DNA of 64,000 nucleotides, from assembly GCA_965242775.1 (NCBI GenBank), contig CBDETI010000024.1, positions 186,001 through 250,000 of the forward strand, in the 5' to 3' direction. Shown here piece after piece: positions 36,420 to 44,991 of the stretch. The notes beneath the pieces were generated by a model. It searched no databases and had not been told where the DNA came from. It saw only the letters and a list, made by a program, of their open reading frames with translations. How positions within the stretch are numbered: position 1 is the first letter of the stretch; each line of letters begins with the position of its first letter. The translations under genes and the position numbers were made by a program. The DNA comes from JAWPMT01 sp965242775 (GTDB lineage Bacteria; Bacteroidota; Bacteroidia; Cytophagales; Cyclobacteriaceae).

Positions 36420-37620
36420 ATTTCTGCGCCTATCGCTTCTTGCGAGTTTAGGTCTTTCCGGGCTTTTCTGGAACTACCTGCTTTTCTCGCATTTCTTCGA
36501 ATTTGAGTGGGTTGACAGATTATCGCTGCTGTTGGCCGTCATCCTTCCCGCAGGATTGATACTCCCATTCCGACGAAAGCTGAAAACTCTCTCGTTAGTT
36601 TGGGTAATTCCGGTAATAGCTACTACTTTTCTTCTTTTCCCCGCATTACGCTTTTTTATTTCCGTTTTTGAGCTGAGCTGGCTCCTCCCCCATGCGCATC
36701 TGGTCGTATTGTCTTTGACGCTGGTGTGCTTCAGATCCTCGAAAGGAGCCATCGCCCTATTAACTTGCTCCTTGCCAGTGGTCTGGCTTGTTCCGTATGA
36801 TATGGACCAAAACCAGCAACTCTATTATGATACGGTAGTGTCTAGCACCCAAACAAGGAAAGCGGAAATACACCGAGTACGCTGGAAAGATGAGTTATGG
36901 ACCCATTACAACGGTCGATTGTCCTACGCCACGGTGGATAGGCACATTTACTACGAGGCAATGGCGCATCCAGCCATGCACCTGCAATTAGGTAAAAGGA
37001 CCCTGGTCATTGGGGGAGACAATGGACAGCTATTGGCAGAGCTAGTGAAATATCCAAACCTCAGAATCACAGTTCTGCCCTGGGATATTGAATTCCTGAA
37101 CCAAAGCAATCCGGACCCACGGTTGAAAATTGTGCCAACGTCCAATGCATTGGACTACCTGGCCTCAGAAGCCGGCTCCTATGACTACATATATATCGAC
37201 ATCCCTGATCCTATTTCACTGGAATTGAATCAATACTATACGCGGGAGTTTTACAGCTTGTGCAAAAGGGTCCTTTCTACCGATGGTTTGTTGGTCACCC
37301 AGGCGTTGAATCCTTACGATCCAGGAGGCCACCACTATATTATTCAGTCAACGTTGGAAGAAGCTGGATTTACCACGCGCGCTTACCATTGCCAAATTCC
37401 AACGCTTGGTCAATGGGCATGGCTAATCGCCGGAACGAGCGCTATCGAAAGTCACTTATTTCTACCAAAACAGCAGCTCGTGGCTACAAAATGGTGGAAT
37501 AAGGAAGCGATGGAGATGATGTTGAGCTTTGGAAAAAGAAGTTTCTTTACTTCAGTGAGTACCGCGGTAAACACGATGGATGAACCCATTCTTCAGGAAA
37601 GATTAAGTAGGAAAGAGTGA
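36388..37620 (+). CDS. Membrane-anchored spermidine synthase-like protein with degenerate active site
   Basis: 410 residues. The N-terminal part (about 1-135) has four or five transmembrane segments. The C-terminal part (about 150-390) has the aminopropyltransferase fold, recognisable by alignment with the paralogue at 41166-42698: LVIGGDNG for LVLGGGDG, IDIPDP for ADFPDP, YYTREFYSLC for LYSREFYWLC. Several positions that bind decarboxylated AdoMet or putrescine are changed: GGGDG to GGDNG, VDLD to LPWD, the YHE of the substrate loop to YYE, and NQDG to PTSN. I infer a pseudoenzyme or an enzyme with altered specificity. I chose the ATG at 36388; a TTG at 36376 would add four residues. The stop overlaps the next start (GTGA). 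Confidence 0.8.
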   Translation: MIFKRNIPLRRFLRLSLLASLGLSGLFWNYLLFSHFFEFEWVDRLSLLLAVILPAGLILPFRRKLKTLSLVWVIPVIATTFLLFPALRFFISVFELSWLLPHAHLVVLSLTLVCFRSSKGAIALLTCSLPVVWLVPYDMDQNQQLYYDTVVSSTQTRKAEIHRVRWKDELWTHYNGRLSYATVDRHIYYEAMAHPAMHLQLGKRTLVIGGDNGQLLAELVKYPNLRITVLPWDIEFLNQSNPDPRLKIVPTSNALDYLASEAGSYDYIYIDIPDPISLELNQYYTREFYSLCKRVLSTDGLLVTQALNPYDPGGHHYIIQSTLEEAGFTTRAYHCQIPTLGQWAWLIAGTSAIESHLFLPKQQLVATKWWNKEAMEMMLSFGKRSFFTSVSTAVNTMDEPILQERLSRKE

Positions 37621-38669
37621 ACTGGATTATCTCCAAGCGACAGGATCTGATTTTTTTATTTGCCCCTGTGTGGTGCTGTTGGTTGCTGGCATTCCAGCTA
37701 TCAGACCGCTTATTAGCTATCGAAGCACCCCTATGGGTATGGGTGATTTTTGTTTTGGGGATCGACGTTTCTCATGTCTGGAGTACGCTTTTCCGCACCT
37801 ACCTGGACAAAGAAGAATTCAGGAACCACAAGCACTTGCTCATCTGGGCTCCTATGTTAAGCCTTCTTGCTGGAATTGGAATCGCATCATTTTCGACCTT
37901 CTTATTCTGGAGAATATTGGCTTATGTGGCTGTTTTCCATTTTATCAAGCAGCAGTTTGGGTTTATGAAAATTTACAAGGCCAGGGCTGGCGATTTCAAG
38001 AAACAGTGGATATCCGACAGCTTCGTGATCTATTTTTCTATGCTCTACCCCCTATGCTATTGGCACCTGGCATCTGACCGTCATTTTTCCTGGTTTGTGA
38101 CAGGAGACTTTATCCATATTCCGCTGGACCTGGAGGGCCTGTCAACATATACCAATGGACTATTTTTCTTGATCTTAGGTGTGTGGCTTGTCCAGGAAAT
38201 TCGGAAGGAGGGGGGACTGGCAATAGGCAAGGTCCTGTGGATACTGACCACCGCAGGTAATTGGTTTTTGGGTATTATCTACTTCAATTCCGATGTGGTT
38301 TTTACCATCACCAATGTAGTGGCACATGGTATTCCCTACATGGCATTGATTCTGTTTTATCAAAATCGAAAGGCACACCTTAAACAACGTGTGCGCAGAA
38401 AAGTACATTACGTTGCATCCCTGCTGGCGGGGATATTGTCGTTGGCATTCCTCGAGGAGTACTTCTGGGACATCCTGGTAAACCAGGAAAAATCTGGCTT
38501 TTTTGCTTCGATTTTGCCGTACTTTCAATGGGATACACCCGAGTTCTTGATTGGGCTCTTCACGGCGATCCTGGCAGTTCCCCAAATGACCCATTATATT
38601 ATCGACGGCTACATCTGGAAAAACGACCAACGAAATCCCTACCTGAAACCGATCCTATTTGGCAAGTGA
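37617..38669 (+). CDS. Polytopic membrane protein of unknown function in the polyamine block
   Basis: 350 residues with about eight to nine transmembrane helices and short loops; I do not recognise a named family. Charged or histidine-bearing residues occur near membrane boundaries (DVSHVWSTLFRTYLDKEEFRNHKH; HFIKQQFGFMKIYKA; VVAHGIPYMALI; MTHYIIDGYIWK), which could form a metal or ligand site. It starts with GTG overlapping the preceding stop by four bases and ends overlapping the next GTG by four bases, so it is translationally coupled to the SpeE-like and the FAD proteins and very likely works with them. Confidence 0.8.
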   Translation: MNWIISKRQDLIFLFAPVWCCWLLAFQLSDRLLAIEAPLWVWVIFVLGIDVSHVWSTLFRTYLDKEEFRNHKHLLIWAPMLSLLAGIGIASFSTFLFWRILAYVAVFHFIKQQFGFMKIYKARAGDFKKQWISDSFVIYFSMLYPLCYWHLASDRHFSWFVTGDFIHIPLDLEGLSTYTNGLFFLILGVWLVQEIRKEGGLAIGKVLWILTTAGNWFLGIIYFNSDVVFTITNVVAHGIPYMALILFYQNRKAHLKQRVRRKVHYVASLLAGILSLAFLEEYFWDILVNQEKSGFFASILPYFQWDTPEFLIGLFTAILAVPQMTHYIIDGYIWKNDQRNPYLKPILFGK

Positions 38670-40153
38670 AAAGAAGGGAATTCATACGGACCTCTGCTGT
38701 GGCCTCCTCACTACCTTTTTGGCTGCAATCATGCGACATCAGGCCAGGTCAACAATACCCAATTGATGTCCATAGCGATCATCTCGTCGGACACCTTATG
38801 AAGGAAAGTCGCAGCTGGCCAGAAGTGAAGGAACAAAATGTGGAAACAGTCATCGTTGGGGCCGGATTGGCTGGGCTTGCTGCCGCTTTTCAATTGAAGG
38901 ATACGCACTTCGAGCTTTTCGAACTTTCAGACCGGCTGGGAGGTACTGCAGGTGTCGCCAGTCATGAAGGCATCCGCATTTGCCAGGGAGCACATTATGA
39001 TCTAGACTATCCAGCTTATTACGGGACGGAAGTTCTTGATATGCTGGAAAAATTAAAGCTGATAAAATACCTTCCGTGGAAAAAGCTGTGGTCATTCGAG
39101 GAGGCCGATCACCTCATACCCTCCAGGCGCAGACAACAGTGTTTTGAAAACGGGCAAATCAGGTCTGATGTGATTCCCGCCGGACCAACAAAAACTCAAC
39201 TGCTGGAGCTCCTCAGCACATACGAGGGAAAAATGCCTTTGCCTACGAGGCTTATTTCTGATGAAGAACGACCTCTTGATCAAGTTTCGTTTTTCGATTT
39301 CCTCAGTGCTAACCTCAAAGTTGACGCAGTACTGAAAAGAAGAATCGACTATCATATGATGGATGATTATGGTGCGACAAGCGACAAGGTCTCCGCCCTT
39401 GCAGGCATTCATTATTTTGCCTGTCGGCCCTATTACAAGAAACACGTCTCTCTTTTCTCGCCACCCGCCGGAAATGGTTATTTCGTAGAAAAGATCGCGC
39501 ACCAACTGCCTACAGGGAAAGTTCACCTGAGACATCTGGTAACGCACATAGAGGACGTGGGGAATAGATTTGAGCTGAAGGTGTTGGATGTCAGAAAAAA
39601 GTCGATCAAGGTAATCACTGCGGAACGAGTGATTTATGCCGGTCAAAAACATGCCCTCCAGTACGTGTACCCACAAGAAGCACATTTATTTGATAAAAAC
39701 GAGTACGCCCCCTGGATGGTGATCAATTTTGTTTGCCCACAGCAAAAAGGTCAATATGGCTTCTGGCAAAACGAATACCTGGGAGAGGACCCCTCTTTTA
39801 TGGGGTTTATCGACTCGAGTGTTCAATATCAGCGGGCGTTAAAGGGGAAAAAAATATTGACGGCCTATTACTGTTTAAAACCCGAAGACCGGGATTATTT
39901 AACAACCATTCCTACTCATAAGGAAGCGATTGCTGCAGAAACCCAGCAAAAGATTGAGCAATTCTTAGCTCAGGATATCACGCCTGAAAAGACCTACATC
40001 CAACTAATGGGTCATGCGATGGCTATCCCCCGTCCTGGATTTTTGTTCCCAAATTTGGGAAATACAAGACTCAACTACGCAGGAGTAGATGCCGGTAGAT
40101 TACCACTATTATTCGAAGCGCTTGACTCAGGTATCATGGCTACGAAAGAATAA
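38666..40153 (+). CDS. Tat-exported FAD-dependent amine oxidase-like lipoprotein
   Basis: 495 residues. The N-terminus has a twin-arginine signal (KRREFIRTSA) leading to a lipobox ending in LQSC, so the folded flavoprotein should be exported and lipidated. The FAD-binding Rossmann motif is VIVGAGLAGLAAAFQL with the following acidic residue in ELSDRLGGTAG, as in amine oxidases and phytoene-desaturase-like enzymes. The C-terminus (LNYAGVDAGRLPLLFEAL) is the typical closing FAD segment. I chose the GTG at 38666, coupled by GTGA overlap to the preceding stop; an upstream in-frame start at 38528 would add 46 residues and bury the signal. Position next to polyamine genes suggests that it oxidises a polyamine or derivative outside the cytosol, which is inference. 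Confidence 0.82.
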   Translation: MKRREFIRTSAVASSLPFWLQSCDIRPGQQYPIDVHSDHLVGHLMKESRSWPEVKEQNVETVIVGAGLAGLAAAFQLKDTHFELFELSDRLGGTAGVASHEGIRICQGAHYDLDYPAYYGTEVLDMLEKLKLIKYLPWKKLWSFEEADHLIPSRRRQQCFENGQIRSDVIPAGPTKTQLLELLSTYEGKMPLPTRLISDEERPLDQVSFFDFLSANLKVDAVLKRRIDYHMMDDYGATSDKVSALAGIHYFACRPYYKKHVSLFSPPAGNGYFVEKIAHQLPTGKVHLRHLVTHIEDVGNRFELKVLDVRKKSIKVITAERVIYAGQKHALQYVYPQEAHLFDKNEYAPWMVINFVCPQQKGQYGFWQNEYLGEDPSFMGFIDSSVQYQRALKGKKILTAYYCLKPEDRDYLTTIPTHKEAIAAETQQKIEQFLAQDITPEKTYIQLMGHAMAIPRPGFLFPNLGNTRLNYAGVDAGRLPLLFEALDSGIMATKE

Positions 40154-40270
40154 ACGATCAAAGAGCAACCCTCTCGATAGGTATTTAAACGGGTTTGGCA
40201 CTCAACTTCATCAACACTGTAATACACTTAACAGGCCTTTTCAATCCCCTGAGGTGGAACAAAAATTGCG

Positions 40271-40501
40271 TTGATACTGAGGAAGGTGGCAGGCCTGTAT
40301 GCTTCGTTGAGACAGGTCGTAAACAAGAAAGCAGGTTCCCTGAAAATTAAAAGTGGAGACCTTCTGACTGCAGCCCTCATAAGACGCACACTAGCTGCTT
40401 ATGAGGAATTCAAGACTTGCCTTGCCGATGAGCAGGCTGATAGGGGAAAGTTGAGTCAGGGAATAATCCCACGAGTTCTGCTTTTTTCAGGCGAACTGTA
40501 A
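40271..40501 (+). CDS. Doubtful small reading frame in a 350-bp convergent gap
   Basis: The gap 40154-40504 between the convergent arms of the polyamine block holds a possible 76-residue protein from a TTG at 40271 that ends three bases before the opposing gene's stop. It is basic at first, then helical (TAALIRRTLAAYEEFKTCLADE), with no signal or membrane segment. I recognise no family and the start is poor. It may be a real small gene, a decayed remnant or chance; nothing else is seen in this gap, and no clear terminator. Confidence 0.25.
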   Translation: MILRKVAGLYASLRQVVNKKAGSLKIKSGDLLTAALIRRTLAAYEEFKTCLADEQADRGKLSQGIIPRVLLFSGEL

Positions 40502-40504
40502 ACG

Positions 40505-41095
40505 CTACCGCTTCATTTTCTTCAAATCCTCCACATCATTGAGGGCAGTTTGCAATTGCCTTTTTAATTTGACCTGTGCCTCCCTGGATTTGTCACGGAA
40601 AGCGTCAAATTCATTCTGAAGGACATGAAAGTCCTTTTTCGCTCGGTCCGTGACCACAAAGCTATTCTTGTAGCTCCATGCCAGGAATCCCGAAGTGGCT
40701 ATCAATAAGAAAATAATTAGCCATACCACCACATGATAAGTACCCTTCGACATTTCCAGGCCGAGAAATGAAATATTCTGAACATTCCCTTGCAGGCTTA
40801 CAAGCTCTTCATTGAGCTTTTGAACAGAGGCTTCTTTTACTTTGATATCCTCCTGAAGTAGCGACAGTTCTCGACGAGACGAAATATAAAGTTGGGATTG
40901 ATTGCTGAGTGTATCTTGTACTTCAGCCCAAAATCCATTGATTCTTTCCGTACGGATGACCTTGTAAATTTCATAAGTCTCACTGGTAGTCATCAGGTCC
41001 TGAAACTTATCATCAAGCATCTCCTGGCTATTGGAAGCATAAGCTATCGTCAATAGAATCACGGGAAGGATATACGACCGAAACATCCTTTTCAT
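40505..41095 (-). CDS. Coiled-coil membrane protein, last gene of the Psp-like operon
   Basis: 196 residues: a signal peptide (about 1-23, ending NSQ), an extracytoplasmic helical part with a coiled coil (about 70-110, VKEASVQKLNEELVSLQGN), one transmembrane helix (about 122-144, VVVWLIIFLLIATSGFLAW) and a cytosolic coiled coil to the C-terminus. From memory, similar Bacteroidota proteins are sometimes labelled as a tRNA methyltransferase, but no such domain is visible here. It lies 70 bases after the SpeE gene on the same strand. Its build would let it link the periplasm to the cytosolic face, where PspA acts. Confidence 0.75.
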   Translation of the reverse strand: MKRMFRSYILPVILLTIAYASNSQEMLDDKFQDLMTTSETYEIYKVIRTERINGFWAEVQDTLSNQSQLYISSRRELSLLQEDIKVKEASVQKLNEELVSLQGNVQNISFLGLEMSKGTYHVVVWLIIFLLIATSGFLAWSYKNSFVVTDRAKKDFHVLQNEFDAFRDKSREAQVKLKRQLQTALNDVEDLKKMKR

Positions 41096-41165
41096 AATCT
41101 TCTCTGTTTTATACCGCGAAATAATTGAAGAAAAAGTAGAACGTCAAGCGCAAAGAATGATCAAC

Positions 41166-42698
41166 CTAATAAAGGTCCCATTTTCCAGCATTGTAGTACC
41201 GATACAATACAGGATCATGAAGGCGATTTGGCTTAATCTCCTCCCAATTATTTGCGAAAACCTGTTTGCCGAAGGAGGATATTAAGGTAAGCGCTTCGTT
41301 GGTTAACCACTGCGTCTCTACCGAGATATGGGCAGATTGCAACGCCTTTTTCAGATTTCCGGGGTATTTGGCCCCCACGACCCAACCCCACTCCCCTAGC
41401 GTCAACACTTGATTATGCAGTGGCAAAGTGTTGAAGCCTGCCAGGGCCATGGTCTTTTCGATGCATTTATAAGCTCTTTCAGCGTAATATGGACTTCCGG
41501 CCTGCGTGATCATCAGTCCTTCCGCCGTTAAAGCCTCTCGACAAAGCCAGTAGAATTCTCTTGAATAAAGCCTACCCAAATCCACTGTTCTGGGATCAGG
41601 AAAATCCGCAATGATAACGTCAAATCGATTTTTGATGTTTTCGAGATAGGTGAAACCATCCTGATTGATCACCTCCACACGTGGATCTAGCAAAGAACCT
41701 TCATTAATTGTCAGCAAGACCGGATGCGTAATCGCCAGATCTGTAACACTTGGGTCAAGATCTACCAGCGTAATGGATTTTACTTCAGGGTATTTCAGTA
41801 GCTCGCGTACGGCCGCACCGTCGCCACCGCCTAAGACGAGTACCTGCTTAGGAGAATCATGCATATGCATTACCGGATGAACCAATGGCTCGTGGTAAAG
41901 GGCCTCATCCACCGTACTCAGTTGTTGATGACCATTGAGAAACAACCAGTAATCCCCATCACCATAGGTCAGAACAATCTTTTGATACCGTGACTGTTCG
42001 CTGTAGACAACCCGGTCCTTGTACCGGATTTTATCTCCCCAATCAACGATCCTCTGAGAGAATACCCCCGTAGCGATCAGAATCAAGCAGATGGCCGTCC
42101 CTCCAAAAAAAATGTTCCTTCGACCGGACATGCTGATTTCATCCCAAACGGCAAAAATCAATAATATGGCAACTAGAAAGTTGATGGACCCTAGAATGAT
42201 GGGTGTGTAGGTCAGCCCTAGATATGGTAACCCTATAAATGCAAAGAATACCCCGCCAGCGAGACTGCCATAATAGTCATTTTCCATGGCCGAAGATATG
42301 TTCACCTTCAGGCTATCAAACTCCTGGTTCAGACGCACAACCAATGGTATTTCCATGCCGATCATCAAGCCAACCAAAATGCTCAGCACGTAAATGATAA
42401 TCATGGTCTCACCATAAAGTGCAAAAACTGTGTAAACGATCGTTGTAATGTTGGAGGCAATCAGGGAAAGGGCAAACTCCACTTTCACAAACTGCAGGAG
42501 AAGATCTTTTTCAAAGCGTTTACTTAGCCGACTACCCAGACCCATTGAAAAGAGCATGGTCGAAACGATCATTGTAAATTGAAAAACGGAATCACCCAGG
42601 AAGTAGGTAGCAAGGGTAGACAGGGCGTACTCGGAAACAATGCCTGAAAGTCCTGTCGCAAAAAGGGCGGCCTTGAGTAAAGTGCTGGTATACTTCAA
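41166..42698 (-). CDS. speE: Membrane-anchored polyamine aminopropyltransferase (spermidine synthase family)
   Basis: 510 residues: about seven transmembrane helices (1-225), then a cytosolic aminopropyltransferase domain. Conserved motifs are intact: SRYQKIVL, LFLNGHQQLSTVDEALYHEPLVHP (read as two consecutive motifs), LVLGGGDGAAVRELL for AdoMet binding, VDLDP for the ribose-binding acidic residue, the NQDG loop and the catalytic ADFPDPR. It should transfer aminopropyl from decarboxylated AdoMet, made by the SpeD encoded on the opposite arm, to a diamine. The membrane fusion is found in a known subgroup. It begins seven bases after the DUF350 gene. Confidence 0.88.
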   Translation of the reverse strand: MKYTSTLLKAALFATGLSGIVSEYALSTLATYFLGDSVFQFTMIVSTMLFSMGLGSRLSKRFEKDLLLQFVKVEFALSLIASNITTIVYTVFALYGETMIIIYVLSILVGLMIGMEIPLVVRLNQEFDSLKVNISSAMENDYYGSLAGGVFFAFIGLPYLGLTYTPIILGSINFLVAILLIFAVWDEISMSGRRNIFFGGTAICLILIATGVFSQRIVDWGDKIRYKDRVVYSEQSRYQKIVLTYGDGDYWLFLNGHQQLSTVDEALYHEPLVHPVMHMHDSPKQVLVLGGGDGAAVRELLKYPEVKSITLVDLDPSVTDLAITHPVLLTINEGSLLDPRVEVINQDGFTYLENIKNRFDVIIADFPDPRTVDLGRLYSREFYWLCREALTAEGLMITQAGSPYYAERAYKCIEKTMALAGFNTLPLHNQVLTLGEWGWVVGAKYPGNLKKALQSAHISVETQWLTNEALTLISSFGKQVFANNWEEIKPNRLHDPVLYRYYNAGKWDLY

Positions 42699-42705
42699 GT
42701 TGTGC

Positions 42706-43569
42706 CTACAAAGACCAAACGATCAACATGGAGCCGCCCACATAGGCGAAAGCTTCCACGAGAGCGGCACCGACATTCGGATGTTCTTGATTGACGATTT
42801 CATCCGTCAACTTTTGGCCCGGCAACAATATTTTGTCTGTTAGGAAACGAGCGATAGGCAAAAACAACAAACCAATTGATACGTCTACCGCTACATCTGC
42901 CAATGTAATGGACCAGCTTTCAAAGTCATGCATGAGTGCAAACCGAATGAGATTGGCTATCGCAATGATGGCACCCGCGTAACCTACACCGACTGCCACA
43001 TTGTTCTTCTCGATGTGCTCGTGGATATCGTAAGGGGTAATGAGGTTGTAGACCAGCGTGGTAACGAATAAGATACCCTGACCAAGCAACCAGTAGAGAA
43101 TAGCGGTAACAATCGGACCTCCGGCGCCATGACCCTCCCCGTGGATCGCACCTAATACGATGAGACCCGTAGCGATGGCATTGGCCGCTTCCACGATTCC
43201 AGTGCCTACATTACGCTCCTCTAATATTTCCTTTTTCAGATCAAATTTTGACAATATCAACTTGTCATTGATGATAAGTGAAATGTTGAGCAGTACGATC
43301 GAAAGCGAACCATAAATGCCAATATTGATCAAGTCTTCTATTAGTCCATAACTCTCCCCCAGGATAGCACTACCTATGGCCAACAGCAGTCCGACATAGT
43401 ATCCCACATATGCTGTTGCAAACGCAAAATTGTCGTGCTCTACAAGTTCATATCCTACTTTGACACGAGGGTGAAACAGTTGATAAACCACCTTGCCCAG
43501 GATAAATAGTAGAAAGCTGACCAGCACATATATAATCGTGGTTAAAGCTCCATCCAGTATTTCTTGCAT
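42706..43569 (-). CDS. DUF350 integral membrane protein (YjfL-like, duplicated)
   Basis: 287 residues with about eight transmembrane helices. It contains repeated DUF350 units: the first around EHDNFAFATAYVGYYVGLL, the second around EKNNVAVGVGYAGAIIAIAN, and a shortened third around QEHPNVGAALVEAFAYVGG. DUF350 has no established activity but is repeatedly found with PspA-like and polyamine-related genes, for example the yjf cluster of enterobacteria. Here it lies between a lipoprotein gene and SpeE in one operon, seven bases before speE. It may be a small-molecule channel or sensor; that is inference. Confidence 0.88.
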   Translation of the reverse strand: MQEILDGALTTIIYVLVSFLLFILGKVVYQLFHPRVKVGYELVEHDNFAFATAYVGYYVGLLLAIGSAILGESYGLIEDLINIGIYGSLSIVLLNISLIINDKLILSKFDLKKEILEERNVGTGIVEAANAIATGLIVLGAIHGEGHGAGGPIVTAILYWLLGQGILFVTTLVYNLITPYDIHEHIEKNNVAVGVGYAGAIIAIANLIRFALMHDFESWSITLADVAVDVSIGLLFLPIARFLTDKILLPGQKLTDEIVNQEHPNVGAALVEAFAYVGGSMLIVWSL

Positions 43570-43600
43570 TTGAAAAGTACGGTTAGGTGATGAAAGTTAG

Positions 43601-44335
43601 TTATTTCCCGAAGCTTCCGCCTCTTGATCGTAAGCCGCTGGACCTGTTTCGACTACTACTGCTACGGGTAGTCCGGCTTGCCACCCGACGTTTAAAATTA
43701 GACGTGTTTCGACTCCAGGATGAGCTGGGATTGCTCGAGCGATTGTAAGTGCTATTGGTTCCGTAATAGGAAGATCCTCCAGTTGTGGGCCCGTAATAGG
43801 TCCGCCCAGTACCGCGATAATTACGCCCCCAATCATTGTAGTAGGACCTTTGAACTGGGTAGGACCCCATTCTAAAAAGGCTGCTCATAAAAGCATATTG
43901 GCCATAAAATGCCCAAAAACTAGAGCCTCCGGAGTTGTTCCAGTAGCCATAACGTGGGTTGCCTACGTAATTATTGTAACCAGGAGGCGCTACGGATTTT
44001 GTGAGTTTGCCGGTAGTGTCACGGGCTGCAATTTCCATTCCCATATCGTTGACATACCGATTAAACTCTTTTTTGCCGATCTCCTTCCAATCGGTCGTTA
44101 CCTCCCGAATATCATCCGGATTGCTGCCCCTGACAACCTTGTATTGATGGTAGTATTTCTCAAAAAAATTGCCCTGAACATCCATATCATACAGAATGAT
44201 GGAGAAAACCTCATCATCAGGCATATCTCGAATTATTTCATCCAAAGGACTTTTGCGGAATTTATCACCCCCTCCGCAACTCAGCAGTACCAGTGCAAAG
44301 GCGACTAAGGTTATTCCGGGAAGTAATCTTTTCAT
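43601..44335 (-). CDS. Lipoprotein with Tyr/Ser/Gly/Arg-rich C-terminus
   Basis: 244 residues with lipobox ending at Cys20 (LVLLSC). The N-terminal half (about 25-120) is a compact domain with acidic and aromatic residues (PDDEVFSIILYDMDVQGNFF). From about 125 on the sequence is low-complexity, rich in Tyr, Asn, Gly, Ser and Arg, ending SRGGSFGK. The general build (lipoprotein with a Gly/Ser/Arg tail ending in an RGG-like motif) recalls DUF1190/YgiB lipoproteins, which occur with DUF350 in enterobacterial clusters; I cannot confirm homology. It lies 31 bases before the DUF350 gene and after a 110-bp gap, which may hold a second promoter. Confidence 0.75.
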   Translation of the reverse strand: MKRLLPGITLVAFALVLLSCGGGDKFRKSPLDEIIRDMPDDEVFSIILYDMDVQGNFFEKYYHQYKVVRGSNPDDIREVTTDWKEIGKKEFNRYVNDMGMEIAARDTTGKLTKSVAPPGYNNYVGNPRYGYWNNSGGSSFWAFYGQYAFMSSLFRMGSYPVQRSYYNDWGRNYRGTGRTYYGPTTGGSSYYGTNSTYNRSSNPSSSWSRNTSNFKRRVASRTTRSSSSRNRSSGLRSRGGSFGK

Positions 44336-44445
44336 TTGTATGGTTGTTTTCAGTGGTCAGTGCCAGCCGCTAATGGTTCGCCAAGCGGTTTCCGCAAGGA
44401 GAATCGCCGCTCTGGGCTCCAAGCTCAGTTTCTCTTTTTCGTATA

Positions 44446-44991
44446 TCAGGTATCCTGACCTGGCAGCAAGCTGGAAATTTCGTGAGATTGCAATACAATA
44501 CCAATGGATGCTTCAAAAGTTTGCTCATCCCATTGGGTAATGGATAGAATCTTGTCCTCATCGTCTGTGAGGTATTCGTAGGAGACCAGTTCCTCCCAGT
44601 CCTCTGTGTTCTTTCCGCAATCGCGGAAGTAACCTGCAGAGTCTGAATCCAGGTAAAATGTTTCTCCCTCGTAATGCAGTTGGCGAGGAGCCTTCTCTTT
44701 CTTGACAATTTCCTCCACTACGTCCTCGTCGATCTTTCGCATTTTGATTGGCCGGAATAGTCCAAGGTTGAGCTGCCCATCATCTTCCAAACTGAGAAAC
44801 GCTACATCGTCCCCACTATCAATTTTGTATTCATAGCTGAAGTTATTGCTGCCCCAGTCGTATTCGTATTTTTCCCTCACTACCCATGATTTCAGATCGT
44901 AATCGAAAATAAAACCCACATCCAAATCAGTCAGCTTCAGGTTCGTAATGTCGTAGGAAGGTTCTTCTTTCTTTTTAAAAAAATTCAACAC
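44446..44991 (-). CDS. DUF4178 domain protein
   Basis: 181-residue soluble, acidic protein. The motif set DITNLKLTDLDVGFIFDYDLKSW, then EYDWGSNNFSYEYKID and RQLHYEGETFYL, agrees with DUF4178, a beta-rich domain of unknown function that is repeatedly linked to PspA and DUF350 genes. It starts with GTG at 44991; that G is also the last base of the TAG stop of the 50-residue membrane protein gene, so the two are translationally coupled. It is probably cytosolic. Confidence 0.85.
   Translation of the reverse strand: MLNFFKKKEEPSYDITNLKLTDLDVGFIFDYDLKSWVVREKYEYDWGSNNFSYEYKIDSGDDVAFLSLEDDGQLNLGLFRPIKMRKIDEDVVEEIVKKEKAPRQLHYEGETFYLDSDSAGYFRDCGKNTEDWEELVSYEYLTDDEDKILSITQWDEQTFEASIGIVLQSHEISSLLPGQDT

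Noticed and set aside
38528..38665. Upstream start of the FAD lipoprotein
   Set aside because: It overlaps the preceding gene in another frame and would hide the twin-arginine signal that begins at 38666.
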